Of a stretch of 8,482 nt of DNA, positions 1 to 6,042 are shown one piece after another. The notes under the pieces were generated by a model that was not told the origin of the DNA, did not search any database, and worked only from the letters and a program-made list of their open reading frames with translations. This stretch comes from CAVQFC01 sp036497895. Lineage in GTDB: Bacteria > Acidobacteriota > Vicinamibacteria > Vicinamibacterales > CAVVIG01. The stretch spans positions 1 through 8,482 of the forward strand of contig DASXIR010000007.1 in NCBI GenBank assembly GCA_036497895.1. The letters run 5' to 3'. The position numbers and the translations under genes were made by a program. The first letter of the stretch is position 1. Each line of letters opens with the position of its first letter.

Positions 1-46
1 ATTCGACGACGCTACCATCGTCGAACGCATCGCGCAATCGTTTCCG

Positions 47-598
47 TCAACGATGTCGTGGGAGTGGAATACCGCTCGAGATGACGAACATGCGCCCGGA
101 GTGGAAGCCGTGAATGCCGCTCCAGGCCGACGTGATCAGGACCACGGATTCATCGATGTGCAGCGCGTCCACCTCATGTCCGGATGCCGCTTGAACGAAC
201 AGCTGACGCTGCGCGAGGTAGGTCGATGAATCGACCGCAGCGTGGGTGAATCGGATCGGTCGCTCGCGATCGGCCGCATGCGGATCGCGTTGGCCGATTG
301 CTTCGCGAATGACCGCAGGCGCGATCGCGAACCAGTCGCAGCGGTCGCCGTCAGGGCTCAACGCCCGCCGTTCGTAGGCCTGCCGGCGGTTGTACAGCGT
401 CACGATGGTGGGATCGGCAATGAATGGCGTGCCGCCATGATGTCGGATGACGACTGCGGTGCGAGGGAAGACGAAGCAATCGTGCTGAATGGGGCCGGAA
501 TCGCGAAAGCTCGGATGATCGGTGGGGCAGCGGAATGCGCCGATCGTCACGGTTTCGCTGCGATACACCACGCGGTCTGCGTCCGGCGCCATGTCCAT
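47..598 (-). CDS. AraC-type N-terminal ligand-binding domain protein lacking the DNA-binding domain (possibly truncated)
   Basis: From the ATG at 598 the protein has 183 residues. It resembles the N-terminal effector-binding part of a group of AraC-family regulators. Visible family-like segments are VYRSETVTIGAFRCP near the start, FVFPRTAVVIRHHGGTPF, a LYNRRQAYERR segment and GDRCDWFAIAP. Codon third positions are strongly GC-rich through most of the frame, which supports real coding. A normal relative continues for roughly 100 more residues with two helix-turn-helix motifs. Here the frame stops at 47-49 after a tail ending in IPLPRHR, so no DNA-binding domain is present. A TTG start at 634 is possible and adds 12 residues, but the ATG is preferred because the recognisable domain begins just after it. 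It is divergent to the esterase gene, with 64 bp between the starts. It may be a decayed regulator, a frameshifted gene whose rest lies left of the window, or a stand-alone binding domain. Family assignment is from remembered pattern only. Confidence 0.65.
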   Translation of the reverse strand: MDMAPDADRVVYRSETVTIGAFRCPTDHPSFRDSGPIQHDCFVFPRTAVVIRHHGGTPFIADPTIVTLYNRRQAYERRALSPDGDRCDWFAIAPAVIREAIGQRDPHAADRERPIRFTHAAVDSSTYLAQRQLFVQAASGHEVDALHIDESVVLITSAWSGIHGFHSGRMFVISSGIPLPRHR

Positions 599-601
599 AC
601 G

Positions 602-607
602 ATTGTA
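602..607 (-). promoter_or_regulatory. Possible -10 element (TACAAT) near the AraC-like gene start
   Basis: TACAAT reads on the minus strand only 3 bp before the ATG at 598. That is too close for a transcript containing that ATG with a leader, so it would serve only a start further inside, such as the ATG at 592. No convincing -35 element lies 16-18 bp upstream. It may be chance, since it falls in the divergent spacer opposite a second TACAAT on the plus strand. Confidence 0.2.
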
Positions 608-650
608 GCGGCGGCCTGGAACGCGCGGCGGCAAATCGCGACAGCTACCC

Positions 651-656
651 TACAAT
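651..656 (+). promoter_or_regulatory. Candidate -10 element for the esterase gene, compatible with a leaderless transcript
   Basis: TACAAT matches the sigma-70 -10 consensus at five of six positions and lies 6 bp before the ATG at 663. Transcription normally starts about 6-8 bp after the -10 element, so the first base of the RNA would fall at or next to the A of the start codon. No Shine-Dalgarno sequence is seen between this box and the ATG, which agrees with leaderless translation. No good -35 hexamer is present at the usual distance. Confidence 0.4.
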
Positions 657-662
657 AGCCGC

Positions 663-1919
663 ATGAAACGAATGGCTGTGTGGCTGTCGGTTCTGCTGCT
701 CGCGGCGTCAACCGGCGCCTCTTCCGGTCAGAGACAGGGGGCTGCCGTCCGATGGGTCGGAACATGGACGACTGCGGCAATCGCCCGTCACTATCCGTCG
801 GCGGCCGAATCCGCTGCGGCGCCCGCAGCGGCCAGGCCGCAGGGAATGGCGGCGGCCATTCCGCTGCCGAAAGACCAGACGCTCAGGCAAATCGTGCGCA
901 TCACGACCGGCGGAGACCGCCTGCGAGTCACGGTGACGAATGCGTTCGGCACCAACCCGCTCGCCATCGGCGCGGCGCGAGTCGCCATCCGCGCCAGCGA
1001 GGCGACGATCGCTGCTGACTCCAGTCAGGTGCTGACATTCAGCGGCCGGAGCGCGTTCGAGATTCCGCCCGGCGCCATAGCGGTGAGCGATCCGGTGACG
1101 CTCAGGTGTCCATCGTTCGCCGATCTCGCCATCGATCTGTTTTTTCCTGGTGATACGGGCGCCCAGGTCGTGACGATCCATCGCTATTCCCGCCAGACCA
1201 GTTATTTGTCGGCGGTGGGCAACCACGTCGGCGTCGCGAACTTCCCGGTCGCAGAGAAACTCACCGCGTGGTATTTCCTGGGCGGAGTCGAAGTCGCCCC
1301 GCCGCGTTCCGGCCCGGTCATCGTCGCGCTTGGAGATTCGATCACCGACGGAACGGCGTCCACGACCGACGCGAATCGACGCTGGCCCGATCAACTGGCT
1401 CGCCGGCTGGGCAAAGCGGCGGTGCTGAACGCCGGAATCGGCGGCAACCGGCTGCTGAGCGACAGCATTCCGGAATTCGGCTACAACATCCTGGCGCGAT
1501 TCAATCGTGACGTCCTGATGCAGCCAGGAGCGACTCACGTGGTGATTCTCGAGGGCATCAACGACATCGGCAACGCTGGAGAAAATGCGGCTCCGAGCGC
1601 ACCGGATCTCATCGCGGCGCTGAAACAGCTGATCGATCGAGCCCAGGGGCGTGGATTGCGCGTGATAGGCGCGACCCTTACACCGTTCGGCGGCGCCGCG
1701 TATTTCACGGAAGTCGGCGAAGCCAAACGCCAGGCGGTGAATGCCTGGATCCGCACCGGGCACGCCTACGACGGAGTCATCGACTTCGACCGCGCCGTCC
1801 TGGATCCCGGGCAGCCCACCAGGTTCAAAGCGTCGTTCGACTCCGGCGATCACCTGCACCCGAGCGATGCGGGATACGAAGCGATGGGCAGCGCGATCGA
1901 CCTGGCGCTGTTCAAATGA
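663..1919 (+). CDS. Secreted SGNH/GDSL-family esterase (XynE-like acylhydrolase)
   Basis: This 418-residue protein starts with a signal peptide: MKR, then a hydrophobic stretch VWLSVLLLAA up to about residue 20, so it should act outside the cytoplasm. Residues about 30-210 form the beta-rich N-terminal region typical of XynE-like SGNH hydrolases (WVGTWTTA, LRQIVRITTGGDRLRV). The catalytic domain follows. Block I is GDSITDG with nucleophile Ser226, block II is NAGIGGNR with oxyanion-hole Gly260, block III is GIND with Asn300, and block V is GDHLHP with Asp396 and His399. All catalytic residues are present, so the enzyme should be active. The family hydrolyses ester bonds, often acetyl or aryl groups on plant polysaccharides or their fragments, but the substrate cannot be read from sequence. 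The start has no Shine-Dalgarno site and lies 6 bp after a TACAAT box. It probably forms a single-gene unit, divergent to the AraC-like gene. Confidence 0.93.
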   Translation: MKRMAVWLSVLLLAASTGASSGQRQGAAVRWVGTWTTAAIARHYPSAAESAAAPAAARPQGMAAAIPLPKDQTLRQIVRITTGGDRLRVTVTNAFGTNPLAIGAARVAIRASEATIAADSSQVLTFSGRSAFEIPPGAIAVSDPVTLRCPSFADLAIDLFFPGDTGAQVVTIHRYSRQTSYLSAVGNHVGVANFPVAEKLTAWYFLGGVEVAPPRSGPVIVALGDSITDGTASTTDANRRWPDQLARRLGKAAVLNAGIGGNRLLSDSIPEFGYNILARFNRDVLMQPGATHVVILEGINDIGNAGENAAPSAPDLIAALKQLIDRAQGRGLRVIGATLTPFGGAAYFTEVGEAKRQAVNAWIRTGHAYDGVIDFDRAVLDPGQPTRFKASFDSGDHLHPSDAGYEAMGSAIDLALFK

Positions 1920-1949
1920 AGGACGCGAGCGGGAGCGGACGACTCCTTA

Positions 1950-1958
1950 TGCTAAGAT
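1950..1958 (+). promoter_or_regulatory. Extended -10 promoter upstream of the zinc-ribbon membrane protein gene
   Basis: TGCTAAGAT combines the extended TG motif with a TAAGAT -10 hexamer, 38 bp before the ATG at 1997. It lies in the 77-bp gap after the esterase stop codon. No good -35 hexamer is visible, as is common for extended -10 promoters. It supports the next small gene having its own transcript. Confidence 0.5.
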
Positions 1959-1996
1959 TTCGCGTCGTCTAGGCTCGCGATTTCCGGTCCATTCAT

Positions 1997-2230
1997 ATGG
2001 CCACTTGTCCCAGGTGCATGGGCGCTCTCACCGAGCACCACCGCTGCCCGCGCGGGCCGCTGCATCGACTGGGCGACGCACTGTCAACGGTCGGCATCGG
2101 CGGCGCGATCGGCGTGCTGGTGTGCTGGATGCTGGACGATCACGCGCTTCCTGCGCTCTACCTCGCCGCGGCCGCACTCGGCGGCGTCCTGGCTTCGGCG
2201 GTCCGCCAGGCCGTCGGCGGCCGTTCGTGA
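1997..2230 (+). CDS. Small zinc-ribbon-like protein with two membrane helices, function unknown
   Basis: The 77-residue product begins with a compact Cys/His cluster: Cys4 and Cys7 (CPRC), His14, His15 and Cys17 (HHRCPRG). This looks like a minimal zinc-binding knuckle. Two hydrophobic segments follow, about residues 29-46 and 51-69, separated by a short acidic turn (LDDH), so the protein should be a membrane hairpin with its N-terminus and metal site on the same side as its C-terminus, probably cytoplasmic. It is not a family I can name. An extended -10 promoter 38 bp upstream and the ordered domain layout favour a real gene, although no strong Shine-Dalgarno site is seen before the ATG. Its stop codon is 2 bp from the stop of the convergent receiver gene. 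Zinc binding is inference from residue spacing. Confidence 0.65.
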   Translation: MATCPRCMGALTEHHRCPRGPLHRLGDALSTVGIGGAIGVLVCWMLDDHALPALYLAAAALGGVLASAVRQAVGGRS

Positions 2231-2235
2231 CGTCA
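2228..2235. other. 8-bp palindrome holding both stop codons of a convergent gene pair
   Basis: TGACGTCA is a perfect palindrome. Its left TGA ends the plus-strand zinc-ribbon gene (2228-2230) and its right half, read on the minus strand, is the TGA that ends the receiver gene (2233-2235). There is no room for a terminator between the genes, so the two transcripts are likely to overlap at their 3' ends. Confidence 0.8.
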
Positions 2236-2619
2236 AGCGCAGTGCTGACGAACGATCGCAAGCAGGGCATCGCGCTCGATTGGCTTGCCCAGCGATGCGA
2301 CCGCGCCAAGCACGTTCGCGCGTTGTTCCAGGTCAGACGCGCCGGACATGACAACGACCGGTACGCTCGCCAGAACCGGGTCGGCCAACTGCGCGCGGCG
2401 AAACTCGTCGCCGCTCAGCCGCGGCATTTTCAGGTCGAGCAGAACCAGGGACGGCGTCGCGGGCGCGCGATGACGGACAGCTCGCAGCACGTGGAGGGCC
2501 TCCAGGCCGTCTTCGGCGCCGACGACATGAAAGCCCTCGATTGCGAGCAACTTCATCAGCATGCTCCGCATCAGCGGGTCGTCGTCCACGACGATGATGT
2601 TGGCGGGCGGGGGAGTCAT
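2233..2619 (-). CDS. Stand-alone receiver-domain response regulator (CheY-like)
   Basis: From the ATG at 2619 this is a 128-residue protein made of one receiver domain and nothing else. The acidic pocket is Asp12-Asp13-Asp14 (NIIVVDDDP), the phosphorylated aspartate is Asp62 (VLLDLKMP), the switch Ser is Ser92 (VVMSG) and the conserved lysine is Lys112 in GKP. All key residues are present, so phosphorylation should work. With no output domain it must act by binding a partner protein or as a phosphorelay intermediate. A longer frame opens at a TTG at 2685, but the added residues do not look like receiver sequence, so the ATG is chosen. No kinase gene is adjacent; the NtrY-like kinase of this window already has a partner. 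It is divergent from csaA, and its stop touches that of the convergent zinc-ribbon gene. The cognate kinase and output are unknown. Confidence 0.9.
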   Translation of the reverse strand: MTPPPANIIVVDDDPLMRSMLMKLLAIEGFHVVGAEDGLEALHVLRAVRHRAPATPSLVLLDLKMPRLSGDEFRRAQLADPVLASVPVVVMSGASDLEQRANVLGAVASLGKPIERDALLAIVRQHCA

Positions 2620-2675
2620 GCCGGTGAATCTGCAATCAAGCGCTGTACCGGCTCGACCGTATCCGATCCATCGGC

Positions 2676-2705
2676 CAGATAGCAATCAGGCCAGCCGTGT
2701 GTCAG
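2676..2705 (-). promoter_or_regulatory. Weak candidate promoter for the receiver gene
   Basis: On the minus strand CTGACA (2700-2705, one mismatch to the -35 consensus) is followed after 18 bp by TATCTG (2676-2681), which carries an upstream TGC as in extended -10 promoters. The last three bases of the -10 hexamer match poorly. It is placed correctly in the 97-bp divergent spacer, about 57 bp before the ATG at 2619. Confidence 0.25.
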
Positions 2706-2716
2706 TTTTCCATCCG

Positions 2717-3067
2717 ATGAGTAACGAGCCTGCACTGCTTTCCTACACCGAATTTCAGCGAGTCGATATTCGTGTCGGGCGCATCGTGGACGTCCAGCCG
2801 TTTCCGGAGGCGCACAAGCCGGCGTACAAGCTCTGGATCGACTTCGGCCAGACGATCGGCGTGAAGAAATCGTCAGCCCAGATCACAAAGCACTACACTC
2901 CGGCGGCACTGCAGAATCGTCTGGTCCTTGCGGTCGTGAACTTTCCGCCTCGACAGATCGGACCATTCATGTCGGAGGTGCTGACGCTCGGCGTGCCAGA
3001 CGAGCAGGGCGAAGTCGTGCTGATCGCGCCTGGACAGGAAACTCCGCTCGGAGGGCGGCTGTTTTGA
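2717..3067 (+). CDS. csaA: CsaA family tRNA-binding protein / export-related chaperone
   Basis: The 116-residue product is close to the usual CsaA length of about 110 residues. It covers the single EMAP-II/Trbp111-like OB-fold: FQRVDIRVGRI at 13-23, KPAYKLWIDFG at 34-44, the SSAQIT segment at 52-57, QIGPFMSEVLTLGVPD at 80-95 and a C-terminal VLI-P-G-L stretch. CsaA proteins form dimers that bind the outside corner of tRNA. In Bacillus the protein has also been described as a secretion-related chaperone, so its precise role is unsettled. The ATG at 2717 is chosen because the family match begins right after it; the frame stays open further upstream, but that part does not resemble the family. 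No strong Shine-Dalgarno site is visible. The small gene at 3089 follows after 21 bp and is probably co-transcribed. Confidence 0.93.
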   Translation: MSNEPALLSYTEFQRVDIRVGRIVDVQPFPEAHKPAYKLWIDFGQTIGVKKSSAQITKHYTPAALQNRLVLAVVNFPPRQIGPFMSEVLTLGVPDEQGEVVLIAPGQETPLGGRLF

Positions 3068-3078
3068 TGGCGGACGCC

Positions 3079-3083
3079 AGGAG
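3079..3083 (+). promoter_or_regulatory. Shine-Dalgarno site of the 70-residue gene
   Basis: AGGAG lies 5 bp before the ATG at 3089. It is the clearest ribosome-binding site in this part of the window and fixes the start of the small gene. Confidence 0.65.
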
Positions 3084-3088
3084 CCCGG

Positions 3089-3301
3089 ATGCACGACGAA
3101 GAGCGTGAGCTCTGGCGGGGCAGCGACCTGCAGTGCGTGATGATTTCGTGTTGCAGCGGAGCCGAACTCCAGCTGCGCCGTGGCGGCGATATCGTGCTGC
3201 GTGAGTTGTATCCGACCAAATCCGATCTGTACGAGCGGGCGCGCGATCTGAGGCGCGAGCACCTCGGCGACGAGGCGACTCAGATCGGTAGTCGCAAGTA
3301 G
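3089..3301 (+). CDS. Small conserved-looking hypothetical protein (70 residues)
   Basis: I do not recognise a named family. The protein is short and charged. Its centre looks like a beta-hairpin (CVMISCCSGAELQLRRGGD, then IVLRELYP), followed by an amphipathic helix from about residue 44 (KSDLYERARDLRREHL). It has no signal peptide or membrane segment, so it should be cytoplasmic. A strong AGGAG site 5 bp before the start, and its position 21 bp after csaA on the same strand, argue for a real gene translated from the csaA transcript. The Cys pair at about residues 21-22 (SCCSG) is the only notable residue cluster. Its last 22 bp overlap, in antisense, the end of the histidine kinase gene on the other strand. 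Function is unknown. Confidence 0.6.
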   Translation: MHDEERELWRGSDLQCVMISCCSGAELQLRRGGDIVLRELYPTKSDLYERARDLRREHLGDEATQIGSRK

Positions 3302-4665
3302 GCGCGACAGCCGCGTCGATCGGTCCGGTTTTCGAGAGTCAGCGATCCGCCGTGCGCTTCGGCGATCTGGCGGCTCAACACGAGACCGATGCCCGAGCCA
3401 CCCGGCTTGGTTGTGAAGAACGGCACGAACAGGTTGCCTTCGTTGGTCAGCCCAGAGCCTTCATCGTCGATCCAGAGTTCGAATCCTCGACCCTCTCGCG
3501 TCCAGCCGATGGTGACGCCGCCGCCGGTCTGCAGCGCGGCATCCGCCGCGTTGTGCAGCAGATTGATCAGCAGCTGTTCGAGTTGATCCGGGTCGGCTCG
3601 AATCGTGACAGCGGGTCCTTCGTCCAGATGAATCGGCAGACGCGTCTCCACGCCGGCGATTCGCCGGACCAGCGTCGGCACGTTGAGGGCTTCGACGCGC
3701 GGAGCGGGCAGCTTCGCCAGCCTCGCGTACGCCGTGGTGAAGCGGCTGAGCGAATCAGATCGCGCGGCGATGACCGCCAGCCCGCGCCTCATGTCATCGT
3801 TCCAGTCATCGGGCATCCGCTCGCGCGCCAGCATCGTCTCGAGGCTGCCCGCAATCGACTTGATCGGCGCCAGCGAGTTGTTGATCTCATGGCCGATCAC
3901 GCGGATCAGGCGTTGCCACGCCTGGCGCTCTTCGTCGCGAAGCGGACGGCTGACGTCGGCAAGGACGAGCAGTTGATGGGGTCGACCCTCCTGGCGGAAC
4001 GTAGTCCGGCGCACTTCCCACCGTCCTGAGGCGCCGGGAAACGCGACGTCCTCGACGCGCGGCGATGCGCCTTCGAGAAACGCCGCCAGGCCCAGGTCTG
4101 CCGCCTGGCGCCCGAGCATCTGCTTGGCCGGCTGCGCCAGCAGGTGCTCGCCGGCTCGGTTCACCAGGCGCAGCGACTGGTTGCCGTCGAACGTGAACAC
4201 GGCCACGTCGATCTCGACCATCATCGTGCGCAACAACGCCCCCGCCTCGAGTGCACCGAGGCGCTGGTCGTGCAGCGTTGACGCCAGAAAATTGACTTCG
4301 AGCATGACCGCTCCAAGCGGATCGTCGCCGCTCGCCCCGCGCGCGCGAATCGAGAAGTCGCTTTCGCGCAGCGCCGCCAGGAGGTTCGAGAGCGTCTGCA
4401 GCGGCAGCACGACCCGGTGACGCACGCTGAACGAGCAGCCGGTCCAGACGCCGACGATGCACGCGGTGAGCGTCCACTGAACCTTTGGGGTGTAGTCGCC
4501 AGTCCAGAGCAGGACCAGCGCGACCAGAGCTGCGGGGAATCCGGCGGTGAGCGCGAGCAGCAGGATGTGTTGATCGAAGCGAAGCCAGCCACTGGGCCGG
4601 CCGTCGATCGGATCGAGGGCAGAAGCCGTGACGGCGTCCGCCGACTCGATAGGTCGCCCGCTCAC
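3280..4665 (-). CDS. NtrY-like membrane sensor histidine kinase
   Basis: This 461-residue kinase pairs with the sigma-54 regulator just upstream in the same operon. The visible order is two membrane helices at about 33-54 and 63-80 with only some 9 residues between them, a HAMP-like linker at about 82-135, a PAS-like region at about 143-235, a HisKA domain with the H-box GHEINNSLAPIKS (phospho-accepting His259), and a HATPase domain. The HATPase has an N-box (LINLLHNAADAA, Asn372), a G1 box (DDEGSGL from 400), an F-box (VPFFTTKPGG) and a G2 box (GSGIGL from 423). All catalytic motifs are present. The near absence of a periplasmic loop suggests sensing through the membrane or the PAS region. 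The start is a GTG 9 bp after the stop of the regulator gene. Its 3' end overlaps the convergent 70-residue gene by 22 bp. Confidence 0.93.
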   Translation of the reverse strand: MSGRPIESADAVTASALDPIDGRPSGWLRFDQHILLLALTAGFPAALVALVLLWTGDYTPKVQWTLTACIVGVWTGCSFSVRHRVVLPLQTLSNLLAALRESDFSIRARGASGDDPLGAVMLEVNFLASTLHDQRLGALEAGALLRTMMVEIDVAVFTFDGNQSLRLVNRAGEHLLAQPAKQMLGRQAADLGLAAFLEGASPRVEDVAFPGASGRWEVRRTTFRQEGRPHQLLVLADVSRPLRDEERQAWQRLIRVIGHEINNSLAPIKSIAGSLETMLARERMPDDWNDDMRRGLAVIAARSDSLSRFTTAYARLAKLPAPRVEALNVPTLVRRIAGVETRLPIHLDEGPAVTIRADPDQLEQLLINLLHNAADAALQTGGGVTIGWTREGRGFELWIDDEGSGLTNEGNLFVPFFTTKPGGSGIGLVLSRQIAEAHGGSLTLENRTDRRGCRAYLRLPI

Positions 4666-4674
4666 ACCGTGATC

Positions 4675-6042
4675 TTACAAGCCGTAGCGCTGCAGGCGGC
4701 GATACAAAGCGCTGCGGCTGAGCCCGAGCGCCTTGGCGGCCTGGCTGACGTTCCCGTCGAAGCGGGCCATCGCCTTCTTAATCAGGAAGCCCTCGACGTC
4801 TTCCAGGCTCATATCCTCGATGCGCGAAGTGGCGTCGCGATCGATTCGCAGCCCCAGCTCGGCGAGCCGGACAGCGGATCCCTGCGCCATGAGCACGCCG
4901 CGCTCGACCGCATGATCGAGCTCACGGATGTTTCCGGGCCATGGATGGTCGAGGAGCGCCTGAAGAGCTGCAGGTTCGAAGCTGGCGATGTTTTTCCGAT
5001 AGCGTTGTGCATGCTGGCGCAGGAAGTGCGTCGCCAGCGCGGGGATGTCCTCGCGCCGCTCACGAAGGGCCGGAAGTCGAATCTCGATCGTGTTCAGGCG
5101 GAAGAGCAGGTCCTGTCTGAATCGGCCGGCGGTAACCTCTTCGCCGAGGTTCGAGTTGGTGGCCGACACGATACGCACGTTCGCCTGGCGGGTGCGCGAC
5201 GACCCGACGCGCTCGAAGTCGCCGGTCTCGAGGACACGGAGCAGTTTGGGTTGCAGATTGATCGGGACGTTGGCGATCTCGTCGAGGAACAAGGTACCGC
5301 CGTCTGCCAGCTCGAAACGGCCGACCCGATCGGTCTTGGCGTCGGTGAATGCGCCTTTCACATGACCGAACAGCTCGCTCTCGAACACACCCTCCGAGAG
5401 TCCGCCGGCGTTGACCGTGACCAGGCCGCGTCCCGCTCGCGCCGACACCGCATGCAGCGCCTGGGCGACCGTGCCCTTGCCGGTTCCGTTTTCGCCGGTC
5501 ACCAGGACGTTCGCGTCCGACGGTCCGACGCGCGCGATCAACTCGAGCACCGGCCGCATCGATGCGGCCTCGGCGATCAGCATCGGCCGGATTTCCGGCT
5601 TCAGCGATCGGTTTTCGGCTTCGAGCGTCTGCTGACGGCGGAGCGCCCGCGCCAACTCCACCTGCGTCCGGACGATGGCGAGCAACCGGGCGTTCTCCCA
5701 CGGTTTCTGCACGAAGTCGCGGGCGCCGCGGCGCATCGCTTCGACCGCCACCTCGACGCTGCCCCACGCGGTCATCACGACGAGAGGAAGGGTCTGATCG
5801 TGTGAGCGGAGTTGCGAGAGCAGATCGAGCCCTTCCTGGCCCGAGGTGGTGTCTCGCGCGTAATTGAGATCCATCAGGACTGCGTCGAACTCGTCGCTGT
5901 CCACGGCTTCGAGAATCGCCGCCGGCGATCCGGCCGACTCGATCCGATAGCCTTCACCTTTTAACAGGAGCCGCAACGCCTCGAGGACATCGGGCTGGTC
6001 GTCCGCGATCAGGACTCGCGGTTGAGCGGCTTCAGCGCGCAT
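4675..6042 (-). CDS. Sigma-54-dependent response regulator (NtrC family)
   Basis: From the ATG at 6042 the protein has 455 residues: a receiver at about 8-125, a helical linker, an AAA+ sigma-54 activator domain at about 155-385 and a Fis-type helix-turn-helix at about 428-453 (GNVSQAAKALGLSRSALYRR). Receiver residues are Asp14-Asp15, phospho-acceptor Asp58, Thr91 and Lys113. The ATPase has Walker A GENGTGKG (183-190), Walker B GTLFLDE (249-255) and an arginine-finger region around 308-315 (FRQDLLFR). The sigma-54 contact loop reads GAFTDA (230-235) rather than GAFTGA. The receiver loop after Asp58 (LNYARDTTSGQEG) is about five residues longer than normal and lacks the usual Met-Pro. A GTG at 6099 with a GGAG site 9 bp upstream is a credible alternative start, adding 19 residues outside the receiver. 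It is expected to activate sigma-54 promoters, most plausibly that of the neighbouring ABC genes; this is inferred from position. Confidence 0.93.
   Translation of the reverse strand: MRAEAAQPRVLIADDQPDVLEALRLLLKGEGYRIESAGSPAAILEAVDSDEFDAVLMDLNYARDTTSGQEGLDLLSQLRSHDQTLPLVVMTAWGSVEVAVEAMRRGARDFVQKPWENARLLAIVRTQVELARALRRQQTLEAENRSLKPEIRPMLIAEAASMRPVLELIARVGPSDANVLVTGENGTGKGTVAQALHAVSARAGRGLVTVNAGGLSEGVFESELFGHVKGAFTDAKTDRVGRFELADGGTLFLDEIANVPINLQPKLLRVLETGDFERVGSSRTRQANVRIVSATNSNLGEEVTAGRFRQDLLFRLNTIEIRLPALRERREDIPALATHFLRQHAQRYRKNIASFEPAALQALLDHPWPGNIRELDHAVERGVLMAQGSAVRLAELGLRIDRDATSRIEDMSLEDVEGFLIKKAMARFDGNVSQAAKALGLSRSALYRRLQRYGL

Noticed and set aside
708..1859. 383-residue minus-strand open frame antisense to the esterase
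   Set aside because: The esterase frame has signal peptide and all SGNH blocks; the antisense frame shows only Arg-rich low-information sequence.
1741..2682. 313-residue plus frame spanning the esterase end, the zinc-ribbon gene and the receiver gene
   Set aside because: It crosses three better-supported genes in other frames and has no coherent domain content.
2673..2694. Repeated GGCCAG hexamers 16 bp apart in the receiver/csaA spacer as an operator
   Set aside because: Short GC-rich hexamers recur by chance in this DNA and no longer symmetry surrounds them.
4417..5805. 462-residue open frame on the plus strand antisense to the kinase and sigma-54 regulator
   Set aside because: The minus-strand genes have complete conserved motifs throughout; the antisense protein has no recognisable domain and is a typical high-GC shadow.
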